Positions 31,150 to 38,969 of a stretch of 64,000 nucleotides of DNA are shown in pieces (the stretch's first letter is position 1; the number at the start of each line of letters is the position of its first letter). This stretch comes from Aquincola tertiaricarbonis. GTDB lineage: Bacteria; Pseudomonadota; Gammaproteobacteria; Burkholderiales; Burkholderiaceae_C. The stretch covers positions 1 through 64,000 of the forward strand of contig NZ_KQ033892.1 of NCBI RefSeq assembly GCF_000969605.1. The letters are read 5' to 3'. Under the pieces are notes generated by a model. That model did not search any database, had not been told where the DNA came from, and worked only from the letters and a program-made list of their open reading frames with translations. A program made the position numbers and the translations under genes.

Positions 31150-32063
31150 GCACCCACCCCCGGCAGCAGCTTGTGCAGGTGAAAGTGGTAGGGCCCCAGC
31201 TTGCCGCCATAGTTGCCCGCGGCGATGCGCACCAGCCCGCCTTCGCGGCCGATGTCGATGCCGGCCTGGAGGCCGGCACGCATGGCCGCGGCCACGTCGG
31301 CTTCGGTCAGGCCGTCGATCACCACCTCCATCACGCAGCGGGTCTCGGGCGTGATCTGGCTCTGCTCGCTCAGGCCGTGCAGCGTGGGGCAGTAGGCGTC
31401 GTTGGTGGAGGCGCTGAGCGTCGTGTACTTGCTGCCCACCTTCGAGCCCGAGCGCACCACACCCCCCGGGAACGGCATGATGACATTGGGCAGCCGCTTC
31501 ATCGCGGCCACCGCGGCTTCCGACACCGTCAGCGCGGCCTCCACGTCTGTCGCCATGAACAGCAGGTTGCCGCCGCCCACCGCCTTGGTCACCGCCGTGG
31601 TTTCCTGCGCCACGAACTCGCCGTCCATCACCGGCACGCGCCAGTAGCGCACGCCGTCGATCACCTTGCTGATCTGCCAGCCATCGCCGAAGAAGCGCAG
31701 GTTGCGGCCCAGCGCAATGGCCTCGCCTTCGGCAATGCCCGCGTACACCGCGGTGGTCGGGCAGGTGAGCACGCATTGGCCCACGCGGCGTTCCACCTGC
31801 TTGGCCAGCTCCTTGCCGCTCATCGAGAAGATCAGCACCGCCACGCCCGGCCGGCCGTCGGGCGTTTCGTCGGCGCCGAGTTCACGCTCGATGCCGGCCT
31901 CGCAGCCGCAGGCGATCACGCTGGTGGCGAAGCCGGTGGCGCTGGTGGCGGCGTTCATCGCCCACTGCATGTTGTGCGCGGTGATGAGGATGCGCGTGGC
32001 CTTCATCGGAAAGGCCTCGGCGAAGCCGTCGTCGATGGCGACGCCGTTGTGCTCGGCGGCCAT
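31146..32063 (-). CDS. fhcD: Formylmethanofuran:tetrahydromethanopterin formyltransferase (FhcD)
   Basis: FhcD moves the formyl group between tetrahydromethanopterin and the methanofuran-like cofactor. The 305-residue protein is of usual length and includes ARTRILITAHN-like opening (KATRILITAHNMQWAMNAA), CGCEAGIE, TCPTTAVYAG and NYGGKLGPYHFHLHKLL. The start at 32063 overlaps the fhcA stop by four bases. The gene is intact. Confidence 0.94.
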   Translation of the reverse strand: MAAEHNGVAIDDGFAEAFPMKATRILITAHNMQWAMNAATSATGFATSVIACGCEAGIERELGADETPDGRPGVAVLIFSMSGKELAKQVERRVGQCVLTCPTTAVYAGIAEGEAIALGRNLRFFGDGWQISKVIDGVRYWRVPVMDGEFVAQETTAVTKAVGGGNLLFMATDVEAALTVSEAAVAAMKRLPNVIMPFPGGVVRSGSKVGSKYTTLSASTNDAYCPTLHGLSEQSQITPETRCVMEVVIDGLTEADVAAAMRAGLQAGIDIGREGGLVRIAAGNYGGKLGPYHFHLHKLLPGVGA

Positions 32064-33742
32064 CAGGTCGCCTCCGCGGCCAGGCATTCCACCGGCAGCA
32101 GCCGCCCGCCGTTGCAGCAGCTGCACAGCTCGTCGTGGCCGATCGCCGCGGCATCGAAGGGCACCGAGCCCAGCCGGTCGAAGTGGCGGCGCAGGGTCTT
32201 CTCGATGCCGCGGTCGTACTCGGGCTCGACGAACCAGGTGCCGCCCGTGGGCACCGCCAGCACGCGCCCGCGGCTGGCCACGGCCACGCCGTCCTTGAAC
32301 ACCCATTCGGGCTGCGCGAACATCTTCTCGCGGTCGGGCTCCTCGCGGTACACGGCGATGTCCGCCGCGGCGCCGACGCCCAGGTGGCCGCGGTCCTTCA
32401 GCCCGAGCAGCCGGGCCGGCGCGGCGCGGGTCATGATGGCGATCTCGCTGAGCGTCAGCTCCCGCGTGATGCCTTTGAGGGCCGCCTGCGCCGCCACGTC
32501 GGGGTGCAGCCTGGCCAGCTGCTCCTCGCGGAAGCTGCGATCCATCAGCAGCTTGATGAGGTGCGGGTAGCTGGTGAACGGGCCGCCGTTGGGGTGGTCG
32601 GTGGTGAGCACCACGCGCCAAGGGTCCTTCACCAGCAGGAAGATCTCCAGCCCGATGACCCACTGCAGCGCGTTCACGTAGCTCTGCTCGCGGTAGCGGA
32701 AGGGCAGCACGCCGCATCCGGCCTCGCATTCGATGTCGGCCCCCATCCACTTGCGCGGATGGGCGAAGCCCGACTGCGCATGCTGGCGCATGGTGTCGCC
32801 CGAAGCGGTGACGGTCTGGCCGAACATGATCTGGCCGACGTCGATGCTGACGTTGGCATTGGCGTTCACCGCCTCGATCAGCGGCTGCGCGGCCGACGAG
32901 AACTTGCGCGGCCCTTCGGTGCCGTAGGCATGGAACTGGATGTGCGTCAGGTGGGCGGGCAAGCCTTCCAGCGCGTCGATGGTGGCCAGCGTGCTCTCGA
33001 TGTTGCCGGCCACGCCCAGGTTGCTGCCGTGGATGTGCAGCGGGTGCGGTACGCCCAGCTCCTGCAGCGCACGGGCCAGCGTGTGCACCACGGTGCGCGG
33101 CGTCACCTGCCAGTGCACATGCGGCTCGTCCACGTCCAGCTTGCGCTGGTTGAACTTGAAGGCCGAGATGCCGCCCGGGTTCACCACCTTGATGCCCATG
33201 GCCTTGGCGGCGTTGATCGTCCAGCCCGCGTAGTCGCGGATGCGCTGGAAATCCTCGCCCCGGGCCAGCATCTCCAGGAACAGCTCGTCGTTGCCCAGCA
33301 TCACGTAGGCGCCGTGGTCCAGGATGGGCATGTCGCCCATCTCCATGTGGGTGTGGCGCGCGTTGCAGGCCATCATCGCCGGCTCGAAGGCGGCGGTGTA
33401 GCCCATCTCCACATAGCGGTAGCCGGTGGCCAGCGTGCCCGGTGCGCAGCTGCCGCAGCTGGCCAGCTCCAGCGGGTTGTCGGGCAGCGCGATGGGCGAA
33501 CCATCGGCGCGCCGGTGGTCCTCGGGCAGCAGCAGCCGCGCCAGGTTCACCTTGCCGCCGCCGATGTGGGTGTGCAGGTCGATGCCGCCGGCCATCACCA
33601 CGCAGCCGCTGGCGTCGATGGCCTGCGCGGCAGGGTCCGGGCCGACGATGCGGCCGTCGCGCAGATACAGGTCGCGCACCTGGTCGACGCCGTTGGCGGG
33701 ATCGATCACGCGGCCGCCGCGCAGCACGGTGGTGGAGGTCAT
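32063..33742 (-). CDS. fhcA: Formyltransferase/hydrolase complex subunit A (FhcA), amidohydrolase fold
   Basis: FhcA is the metal-dependent amidohydrolase-type subunit that hydrolyses the formyl-cofactor to formate. The 559-residue protein has MAGGIDLHTHIGGGK near residue 51 (the HxH metal motif), HPLHIHGSNLG, HIQFHAYGTEG, TTDHPNGGPFTSYP, and a cysteine-rich tail CSCCNGG. It lies between fhcB and fhcD with four-base overlaps on both sides. Length and motifs are those of methylotroph FhcA. Confidence 0.95.
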   Translation of the reverse strand: MTSTTVLRGGRVIDPANGVDQVRDLYLRDGRIVGPDPAAQAIDASGCVVMAGGIDLHTHIGGGKVNLARLLLPEDHRRADGSPIALPDNPLELASCGSCAPGTLATGYRYVEMGYTAAFEPAMMACNARHTHMEMGDMPILDHGAYVMLGNDELFLEMLARGEDFQRIRDYAGWTINAAKAMGIKVVNPGGISAFKFNQRKLDVDEPHVHWQVTPRTVVHTLARALQELGVPHPLHIHGSNLGVAGNIESTLATIDALEGLPAHLTHIQFHAYGTEGPRKFSSAAQPLIEAVNANANVSIDVGQIMFGQTVTASGDTMRQHAQSGFAHPRKWMGADIECEAGCGVLPFRYREQSYVNALQWVIGLEIFLLVKDPWRVVLTTDHPNGGPFTSYPHLIKLLMDRSFREEQLARLHPDVAAQAALKGITRELTLSEIAIMTRAAPARLLGLKDRGHLGVGAAADIAVYREEPDREKMFAQPEWVFKDGVAVASRGRVLAVPTGGTWFVEPEYDRGIEKTLRRHFDRLGSVPFDAAAIGHDELCSCCNGGRLLPVECLAAEAT

Positions 33743-34959
33743 GCGGTGCTTTCCTGGAAGGCGGCATGCAGTCGCTGCAGCACCGTGGCCACGGTAGGCA
33801 GGCTGTCGGCGTACAGCGGCCGCAGCGGCAGCAGCACCGAGCCGTCGGTGCGGAAGAGGTGGCCGGCCGAGCCCACGCCCGGGGTGGAGACCGGGATGAA
33901 CACCGTGTCGCCCTCGGCGGCCTGATCGGGATGGCCCAGCACGATGCGCGGCAGGCCGGCGGCCGCGGTGGGCACGGGCAGCGGTCCGAAGGTGGCGATC
34001 CACAGCAGCGCATCCACCGCGCCATCGGCCAGCAGGCGCTCGGTGGCAAAGCGCAGCGGCTCATGCTCCAGCCCGCCCTGCGCAGCCCGGCTGCGCAGCG
34101 GCAGGCCGGACAGCCAGGTGAACACCTGGTTGACGGTGTACGCGCCCGCGGTGGACCCGGCCCCGCCGCCCAGGCCCAGCGCGGCCGCACGGGTGCTGCG
34201 GTTCAGCGTGGCCACCACGCGCTGCAGAGCCTCGATCAGCAGCCCGCCATGCGCGGGCAGCCGGCTGGTCTCATAGACGATGACCGCATAACGCGCGGCC
34301 TTCAGGCGCTCGGCCAGCACCAGCATGGCCTGCGGCGCACGGGCCCGCACGGCGCCGCGGCCTTCCACCAGCGCGGCCAGCCACGCCAGCGCATCGAAGG
34401 CATCGGCGCCCGGGCCGGCAGCCTGCTGCAACTGGAGCACCTCGGGTGAACCCGCGGTGCAGCGTGCCAGCAGGTCGGCCATGGTGTCGGACGGCGCGGC
34501 GTCATCGTGCGGCGTGGCCAGCAGCAGCAGGTCCGCCCGTTCGGCCACCTCGGCCAGGGTGGTGGTGTAGCCGCCGCGGTCCTGCTGCACCCGCAGGCTT
34601 TCGAACATCGGCGTGCCGGCCGCCACGTCGCAGATGGCGCCAGCGGCGCAGGCCAGCGGATACAGCGCACGGGCGCCGGCCACGTCGGTGGCCAGGCCGC
34701 CGAACAGCGGCTGCATGCTGGCCCCCAGCAGCGCGGCGGCATGGGCCACCGCCTCGTCCAGCGTGGCCGGCCGGCCGGCGATGCGCGGCTGCGGGTCGGC
34801 AGGCACGTCGGCGAACCGTGCCAGGCCGGGCCCGGCATGCCGGCAAGGGCCGCTGGCGCCGGTGATCGGCCGCAGGCGCGGGCCGGGCTGCACGCCGGCC
34901 GTGGTGCACAGCAGCGGGCAGAACGGGCAGGTCCACGCGGTGGTCCAGGAGGAAGTCAT
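33739..34959 (-). CDS. fhcB: Formyltransferase/hydrolase complex subunit B (FhcB)
   Basis: FhcB is related to the molybdopterin-binding subunit of archaeal formylmethanofuran dehydrogenase but in methylotrophs serves as a non-redox scaffold. The 406-residue protein retains a cysteine cluster, CPFCPLLC, near residue 11. It is shorter than the archaeal subunit, as normal in methylotrophs. It is the first gene of fhcBADC. No ribosome site is seen before the ATG at 34959, and a sigma-54-like element lies only 12-29 bases upstream; a leaderless message is possible. Confidence 0.9.
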   Translation of the reverse strand: MTSSWTTAWTCPFCPLLCTTAGVQPGPRLRPITGASGPCRHAGPGLARFADVPADPQPRIAGRPATLDEAVAHAAALLGASMQPLFGGLATDVAGARALYPLACAAGAICDVAAGTPMFESLRVQQDRGGYTTTLAEVAERADLLLLATPHDDAAPSDTMADLLARCTAGSPEVLQLQQAAGPGADAFDALAWLAALVEGRGAVRARAPQAMLVLAERLKAARYAVIVYETSRLPAHGGLLIEALQRVVATLNRSTRAAALGLGGGAGSTAGAYTVNQVFTWLSGLPLRSRAAQGGLEHEPLRFATERLLADGAVDALLWIATFGPLPVPTAAAGLPRIVLGHPDQAAEGDTVFIPVSTPGVGSAGHLFRTDGSVLLPLRPLYADSLPTVATVLQRLHAAFQESTA

Positions 34960-35243
34960 CGGCCCGCGGGACGCAAGCGATGTGCCACCGCCCAGCCCCG
35001 GGGACTGCGGGCAGCGCCGGCACGCCCGACACGGCCCGCGGGGCCAGATGTGCCACAGAGTGTTCCGCTTTTGGCCGCCCGGGCCGGCCGCCAGGGGCCC
35101 CCGGCCGGTGGCACGAATCGTGATGCGGCTGCCGCAGGCGGGCAGGCAGGAGAACGGCCGGTGATCGACGGCGATGCAGGTGGTGGGTCGGAAGGGACGG
35201 CCGGGCAGCCGGCCCGTGGGTGGTGGGCCGGGCCGGCCGGCGC
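34960..35243. other. Upstream region of fhcBADC, no gene seen
   Basis: This 284-base GC-rich stretch separates fhcB from the next leftward gene. It contains the word GTGCCAC twice in one orientation (34982-34988, 35050-35056; the first six bases of a longer GATGTGCCAC repeat are shared) and once inverted (35108-35114). The nearest copy forms part of the sigma-54-like element. No open frame here looks protein-coding. Confidence 0.5.
34971..34988 (-). promoter_or_regulatory. Sigma-54-like promoter element before fhcB
   Basis: Read on the minus strand the sequence is GTGGCACATCGCTTGCGT, an exact match to the -24/-12 core TGGCAC-N5-TTGC. A start of transcription about 12 bases past the -12 element would fall near 34961, only two bases before the fhcB ATG at 34959. 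Either the message is leaderless or the match is fortuitous. A perfect ten-base core is uncommon by chance. Confidence 0.4.
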
Positions 35244-35984
35244 TCAGCGCGGCGTGCTGCCTGCCGGCGGTAGATGGCCGTCGTGCAGCGCGCTGGCCAC
35301 CAGCCAGGCGTCGGCGCCGGCTTCGTGGGCATGCAGCAGGTCGTCCGGATGGCGCACGCCGCCGGCGCCGATCAGCAGCGTGCCGGGCGCACTGCGCACA
35401 CGCACGGCCTGCAGCGTGTCCAGGTCGGGGCCGGCCTGGGAGCCCACGCGCTCCAGCGTCATCACGATGACGCGCTGCGGCCAGAGCTCGGGCGCCTGCC
35501 AGCAGCCGGCCGGGTCCAGCGGCTGGCCGTCGCGACGGTCCAGCGACAGCACCGCCCGCGCGCCGAGAGGATCATGGCGGTCGAAGGCCTGCGCCAGCGC
35601 CTCGCGCGACTTGAGCGACTCGCTGCCGTACACCGGCACCACATGGGCGGCGGCGAAGCTGCCCAGGCGGGTCATCAGCGCCTGCGCCGCGGCGGCATCG
35701 GCAAAGCCGGCGTCCAGCCACAGTTCCAGCTCGGGCAGGGCTTCCAGCAGGGTGTGCAGCACCGCGTACTGCGGCGGGCCGCCCATCAGTGCATCCAGGT
35801 CGGCCACGTACAGCCGCTGGGTGCCGCAATGGGCACAGAGAATGCGCGCCACCGTGGCGGGGTCGCTGCTGCCGCACAGCGCCGACACGATGGGCCGGTA
35901 TGCCTGGCGGTCGCCCCGCACGCCACGAACCACCTGCCCGCCGAGCAGGTCCATCACGGGAATGAGCGAGGTCTCGGCAGCCAT
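35244..35984 (-). CDS. HisA-related TIM-barrel protein of C1 cofactor clusters
   Basis: The 246-residue protein opens with SLIPVMDLLGGQVVRGVRGDR, like phosphoribosylformimino-AICAR isomerase HisA, and ends with LLIGAGGVRHPDDLL. HisA is normally part of a histidine operon, which is absent. HisA-like proteins of this sort occur in archaea and in methylotroph clusters for tetrahydromethanopterin or methanofuran, so a cofactor-synthesis role is likely, with the reaction unknown. Its ATG at 35984 is only 12 bases from the divergent ATP-grasp start, and it lacks an evident ribosome site. Confidence 0.8.
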   Translation of the reverse strand: MAAETSLIPVMDLLGGQVVRGVRGDRQAYRPIVSALCGSSDPATVARILCAHCGTQRLYVADLDALMGGPPQYAVLHTLLEALPELELWLDAGFADAAAAQALMTRLGSFAAAHVVPVYGSESLKSREALAQAFDRHDPLGARAVLSLDRRDGQPLDPAGCWQAPELWPQRVIVMTLERVGSQAGPDLDTLQAVRVRSAPGTLLIGAGGVRHPDDLLHAHEAGADAWLVASALHDGHLPPAGSTPR

Positions 35985-35996
35985 GCAGGAGCAACG

Positions 35997-36932
35997 ATGA
36001 AGCGGGTGGTCGTGTTCGAGTATGTCACCGCGGGCGGCGATGTCGGCGGCCCGGCCGAGCGGGACGAGCTCATGCCCATGGGCCGCGCGATGCGCGACGC
36101 CCTGGTGGCCGACCTGCTGGCCGTGCCCGGCGTGCAGGTGTCCGCGGCGGTGTGCCCGCAGGCCGACGAGCTGCCCGCCCGCGCCCGCGCGCTGCGGCCG
36201 CGCAAGGGCGAGCGCACCGTGGACTTCATGGCGCGCGAGGCCGCCTCGCACGACCTGGCCTGCGTGGTGACGCCGGAGACCGGCGGCCTGCTGCTGCACT
36301 ACAGCCGCCAGGTGTCGCCCGGCCGCTGGATGGGCTGCCGGCCGCAGGCCATCGCCGTGGCCAGCAGCAAGCGCGCCACGCTGCAGCGGCTGGACGAGGC
36401 CGGCGTGTGCACGCCGCTGCGCATGGCCGAGGCGCGGCGCTGGGTGGTCAAGCCCGACGACGGCGCCGGCGCGCTGGACACCCGCGTGCACCGCAGCCAT
36501 GAAGCCGCGCTGCACGACCAGCTGGCGCGGGCCCGCACCGGCCAGGTGGCCACGCTGGAGCCCTGGGTGGAAGGCGAGGCGCTGAGCCTGTCGCTGCTGT
36601 GCCGCGGCGGTGGCGAGGCCGAGGTGCTGAGCGTCAACTGCCAGGACGTGGCGGTGGACGACGCGGGCCGCGTGCACTTCCACGGCGTGCGGGTGAATGC
36701 ACTGCCGGGCGCCGAGTCGCTGGGCCGCATCGCCACTGCGGTGGCGCAGGCGCTGCCGGGGCTGAAGGGCTTCGTCGGCATCGACCTGGTGTGGCATCAC
36801 CAGCACGGGCCGGTGGTGATCGAGATCAACCCCCGCATCACCTGCGCCTATGCCGGCCTGTCGGCCGCGCTGGACCGCAACCTGGCGGCCGAGCTGCTGA
36901 CCCTGTACGCGCGGGAGCCGGCCCATGCCTGA
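35997..36932 (+). CDS. ATP-grasp ligase, MfnD-like
   Basis: The 311-residue protein has an ATP-grasp layout. There is an N-terminal pre-grasp domain, the lysine segment WVVKPDDGAGALDT, the VEGEALSLSLL strand, and the metal-binding end GIDLVWHHQHGPVVIEINPRIT. Archaeal MfnD, an ATP-grasp enzyme, ligates glutamate to tyramine in methanofuran synthesis; the neighbouring MfnF- and MfnE-like genes support that assignment, though methylofuran in bacteria may use a different amine or tyrosine. AGGAG at 35987-35991 precedes the ATG. The gene overlaps the next by eight bases. Confidence 0.82.
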   Translation: MKRVVVFEYVTAGGDVGGPAERDELMPMGRAMRDALVADLLAVPGVQVSAAVCPQADELPARARALRPRKGERTVDFMAREAASHDLACVVTPETGGLLLHYSRQVSPGRWMGCRPQAIAVASSKRATLQRLDEAGVCTPLRMAEARRWVVKPDDGAGALDTRVHRSHEAALHDQLARARTGQVATLEPWVEGEALSLSLLCRGGGEAEVLSVNCQDVAVDDAGRVHFHGVRVNALPGAESLGRIATAVAQALPGLKGFVGIDLVWHHQHGPVVIEINPRITCAYAGLSAALDRNLAAELLTLYAREPAHA

Positions 36933-37983
36933 AGGCGGCGGCGTCACCGTCGGCTGGGACATCGGCGGCGCCCATGCCAAGGCCTGCCTGGTGCAGCACG
37001 GCCAGCTCGTCGACGTGGCGCAATGGGCCTGCCCGCTGTGGCAGGGCCTGGACCGGCTGGAGCAGGTGCTGGACCAGGCGCTGGCCCGCTGGCCACGGAT
37101 GGCGGGCGCACACCATGCGCTGACCATGACCGGCGAGATGGTGGACCTGTTCGAGCACCGCGAGCAGGGCGTGCAGCGCATCGCCACGCTGGCCGCGCAG
37201 CGGCTGGGTGCAGTGCACTGCTATGCCGGCGACCACGGCTGGGTGGAGGCGCCGCAGGCCGGCGCTCAGTGGGCGCACATCGCCTCGGCCAACTGGCTGG
37301 CCACGGCCCGGCATGCGGCGCAGGCGGTGGACGAAGGCGTGCTGGTGGACATCGGCAGCACCACCACCGACCTGATCGCGCTGCGTGGCGGGCGCGTGCT
37401 CACCACCGCACGCAGCGACGTGGACCGCCTGGCCACCGGCGAACTGGTCTACCACGGCGTGGTGCGCACGCCGCTGTGCGCGCTGGGCCCGCGCATCGCC
37501 TTCGGCGGCCGCATGCTCAACGTGATGAACGAGCTGTTCGCCACCACCGCCGACGTCTATCGCCTGACCGGCGAGCTGGACCCCGCGCACGACCAGCAGC
37601 CCGGCGCCGATGGCGGCGCCAAGGACATGGAGGCCACGCGCCGCCGCCTGGCCCGCATGATCGGGCTGGATGCCCGCGATGCCACGCCCGCCGAGTGGCT
37701 GCAGATGGCCCATGCCTGGCGTGCTGCGCAGGTGGCCGAGCTGGGCGGCCAGCTGCGCCGCGTGGTCGAGCTGCATGGCCTGGGCGAGTCCGCGGTGGCG
37801 GTGAGTGCCGGCTGCGGCAGCTTCCTGGCGCCCGACCTGCTGCAGCAGTCGCAGCGCATGCCTTCGCGCTGCATCCACTACGGCAGCCATGTGGCCCGCG
37901 CCACGCCCGAGCTGGCGCCCTGGGCCCAGGTGTGCGCACCCTGCGTGGCCGTGGCCGCGCTCTACGACAAGGAGCGGCGCTAG
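36925..37983 (+). CDS. H4MPT-linked C1 pathway protein, MfnF-like
   Basis: The 352-residue protein belongs to the hydantoinase/oxoprolinase-like ASKHA group known from C1-transfer clusters. It has VGWDIGGAHAKACLV at the start, VLVDIGSTTTDLIAL in the middle, and SAGCGSFLAPDLL near the end. Archaeal MfnF joins the furan diphosphate unit to glutamyl-tyramine in methanofuran synthesis. The start at 36925 overlaps the ATP-grasp gene by eight bases and the stop abuts the MfnE-like start, so all three are one transcript. Confidence 0.88.
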   Translation: MPEGGGVTVGWDIGGAHAKACLVQHGQLVDVAQWACPLWQGLDRLEQVLDQALARWPRMAGAHHALTMTGEMVDLFEHREQGVQRIATLAAQRLGAVHCYAGDHGWVEAPQAGAQWAHIASANWLATARHAAQAVDEGVLVDIGSTTTDLIALRGGRVLTTARSDVDRLATGELVYHGVVRTPLCALGPRIAFGGRMLNVMNELFATTADVYRLTGELDPAHDQQPGADGGAKDMEATRRRLARMIGLDARDATPAEWLQMAHAWRAAQVAELGGQLRRVVELHGLGESAVAVSAGCGSFLAPDLLQQSQRMPSRCIHYGSHVARATPELAPWAQVCAPCVAVAALYDKERR

Positions 37984-38583
37984 ATGTGGATCGTCAAGCT
38001 GGGCGGCAGCGTGTGCACCGATCCGCTGCTGCCCCACTGGCTGGAGCTGCTGGCCGACCTGGGCGGCGGCCGCGTGACCGTGGTGCCGGGCGGCGGCCGC
38101 TTTGCCAACGAAGTGCGGCGGGCGCAGACCGAATGGCAGTTCGACGACCTGGCCGCGCACAACATGGCGGTGCTGGCCATGGCGCAGACGGCCTACCAGC
38201 TGCATGCGCTCAATCCCGCGCTGCGGCTGGCCACGCGCAAGAGCGACATCCATCGCGTGCTGCACACCGGCCGCACGGCGCTGTGGCTGCCGCTGGAGCT
38301 GCAGCGCGAGACGATGGACGACCGCACCAACTGGGAAGCCAGCTCCGACACCATCGCCTTCGACCTGGCGCACAGCCTGAATGCGGAGCGGCTGGTGTTC
38401 GTCAAGTCCTGCGCCATCGACCACCGCATGTCGCTGGCCGACATGAGTGCCAGCGGCGTGATCGACGCGCCGCTCGCCCGCCGGGCCCACGGCGCGGCCT
38501 TTCCCATCGAGCTGCTGCACAAGGCCGAGCTGGCCGAGATGCGGGCCATGCTGCTGGGGGACGTGCGTTACCTGGGCGTGTGA
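37984..38583 (+). CDS. Amino-acid-kinase-family protein, MfnE-like
   Basis: The 199-residue protein has the amino-acid-kinase opening WIVKLGGSV, the glycine-rich VTVVPGGGRFANEVR and a DxxTNWEASSDTIAFDLA segment. It is shorter than typical kinases of this family but matches the MfnE group, which phosphorylates the aminomethyl-furan phosphate in methanofuran synthesis. It follows the MfnF-like stop without a gap. A small CCCGG-GTAA-CCGGG stem a little downstream (within 38600-38620) may end the transcript. Confidence 0.85.
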   Translation: MWIVKLGGSVCTDPLLPHWLELLADLGGGRVTVVPGGGRFANEVRRAQTEWQFDDLAAHNMAVLAMAQTAYQLHALNPALRLATRKSDIHRVLHTGRTALWLPLELQRETMDDRTNWEASSDTIAFDLAHSLNAERLVFVKSCAIDHRMSLADMSASGVIDAPLARRAHGAAFPIELLHKAELAEMRAMLLGDVRYLGV

Positions 38584-38650
38584 AACGGGATATCGGTGAT
38601 CCCGGGTAACCGGGCTTTACTGGCTTCGGTCAATGTAGCCCCCACCGCGG

Positions 38651-38930
38651 CCGCTGGTGCCAGACCTGGCCGGCCTCGGCCTGCCGGTGGCCCGCACCGA
38701 AGTGGCCCGCTTCGGGGACCAGACGGTGCTCGTGGTGGAACGCTTCGACCGCCGGTGAATGGACGGTCGCCGTTGGATCGCGCGGCTGCCGCGGGCGGAC
38801 CTGTGCCAGGCGATGCACCCAGCCAGTCGCGCGCAAGCGCGCCGGCCTGGCGATGGCCCTGCGCTCGAAGAACGCGCACGGCACGCTGGACACCATCCAC
38901 GCCCGCCACTGGCATGCGCCGGCGTTGCGC
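38651..38930 (+). pseudogene. Remnant of a HipA-like kinase toxin gene
   Basis: Three scraps of HipA can be read in order. Bases 38651-38758 give LGLPVARTEVARFGD and LVVERFDRR and then hit a TGA. In the same frame 38759-38820 gives MDGRRWIARLPRADLCQAM. After a large deletion and frame change, 38847-38918 gives LAMALRSKNAHGTLDTIHAR. HipA proteins are about 430 residues; roughly 180 residues are missing between the last two scraps, and both ends are gone. The TGA probably replaced a Trp codon. No hipB partner is nearby. The remnant lies between the MfnE-like gene and zwf. Confidence 0.8.
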
Positions 38931-38969
38931 CACGGCGGCTCAGGCGCAGCGGTTGCGGCAGGGCCGGCC

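Noticed and set aside
34979-35114. Repeated GTGCCAC words as a direct-repeat operator or small CRISPR-like array
   Set aside because: Only three short copies with irregular spacing and mixed orientation; no repeat-spacer structure.
35244-35984. The HisA-like gene as true hisA of histidine synthesis
   Set aside because: No other his genes are beside it, and its neighbours belong to C1 cofactor synthesis.
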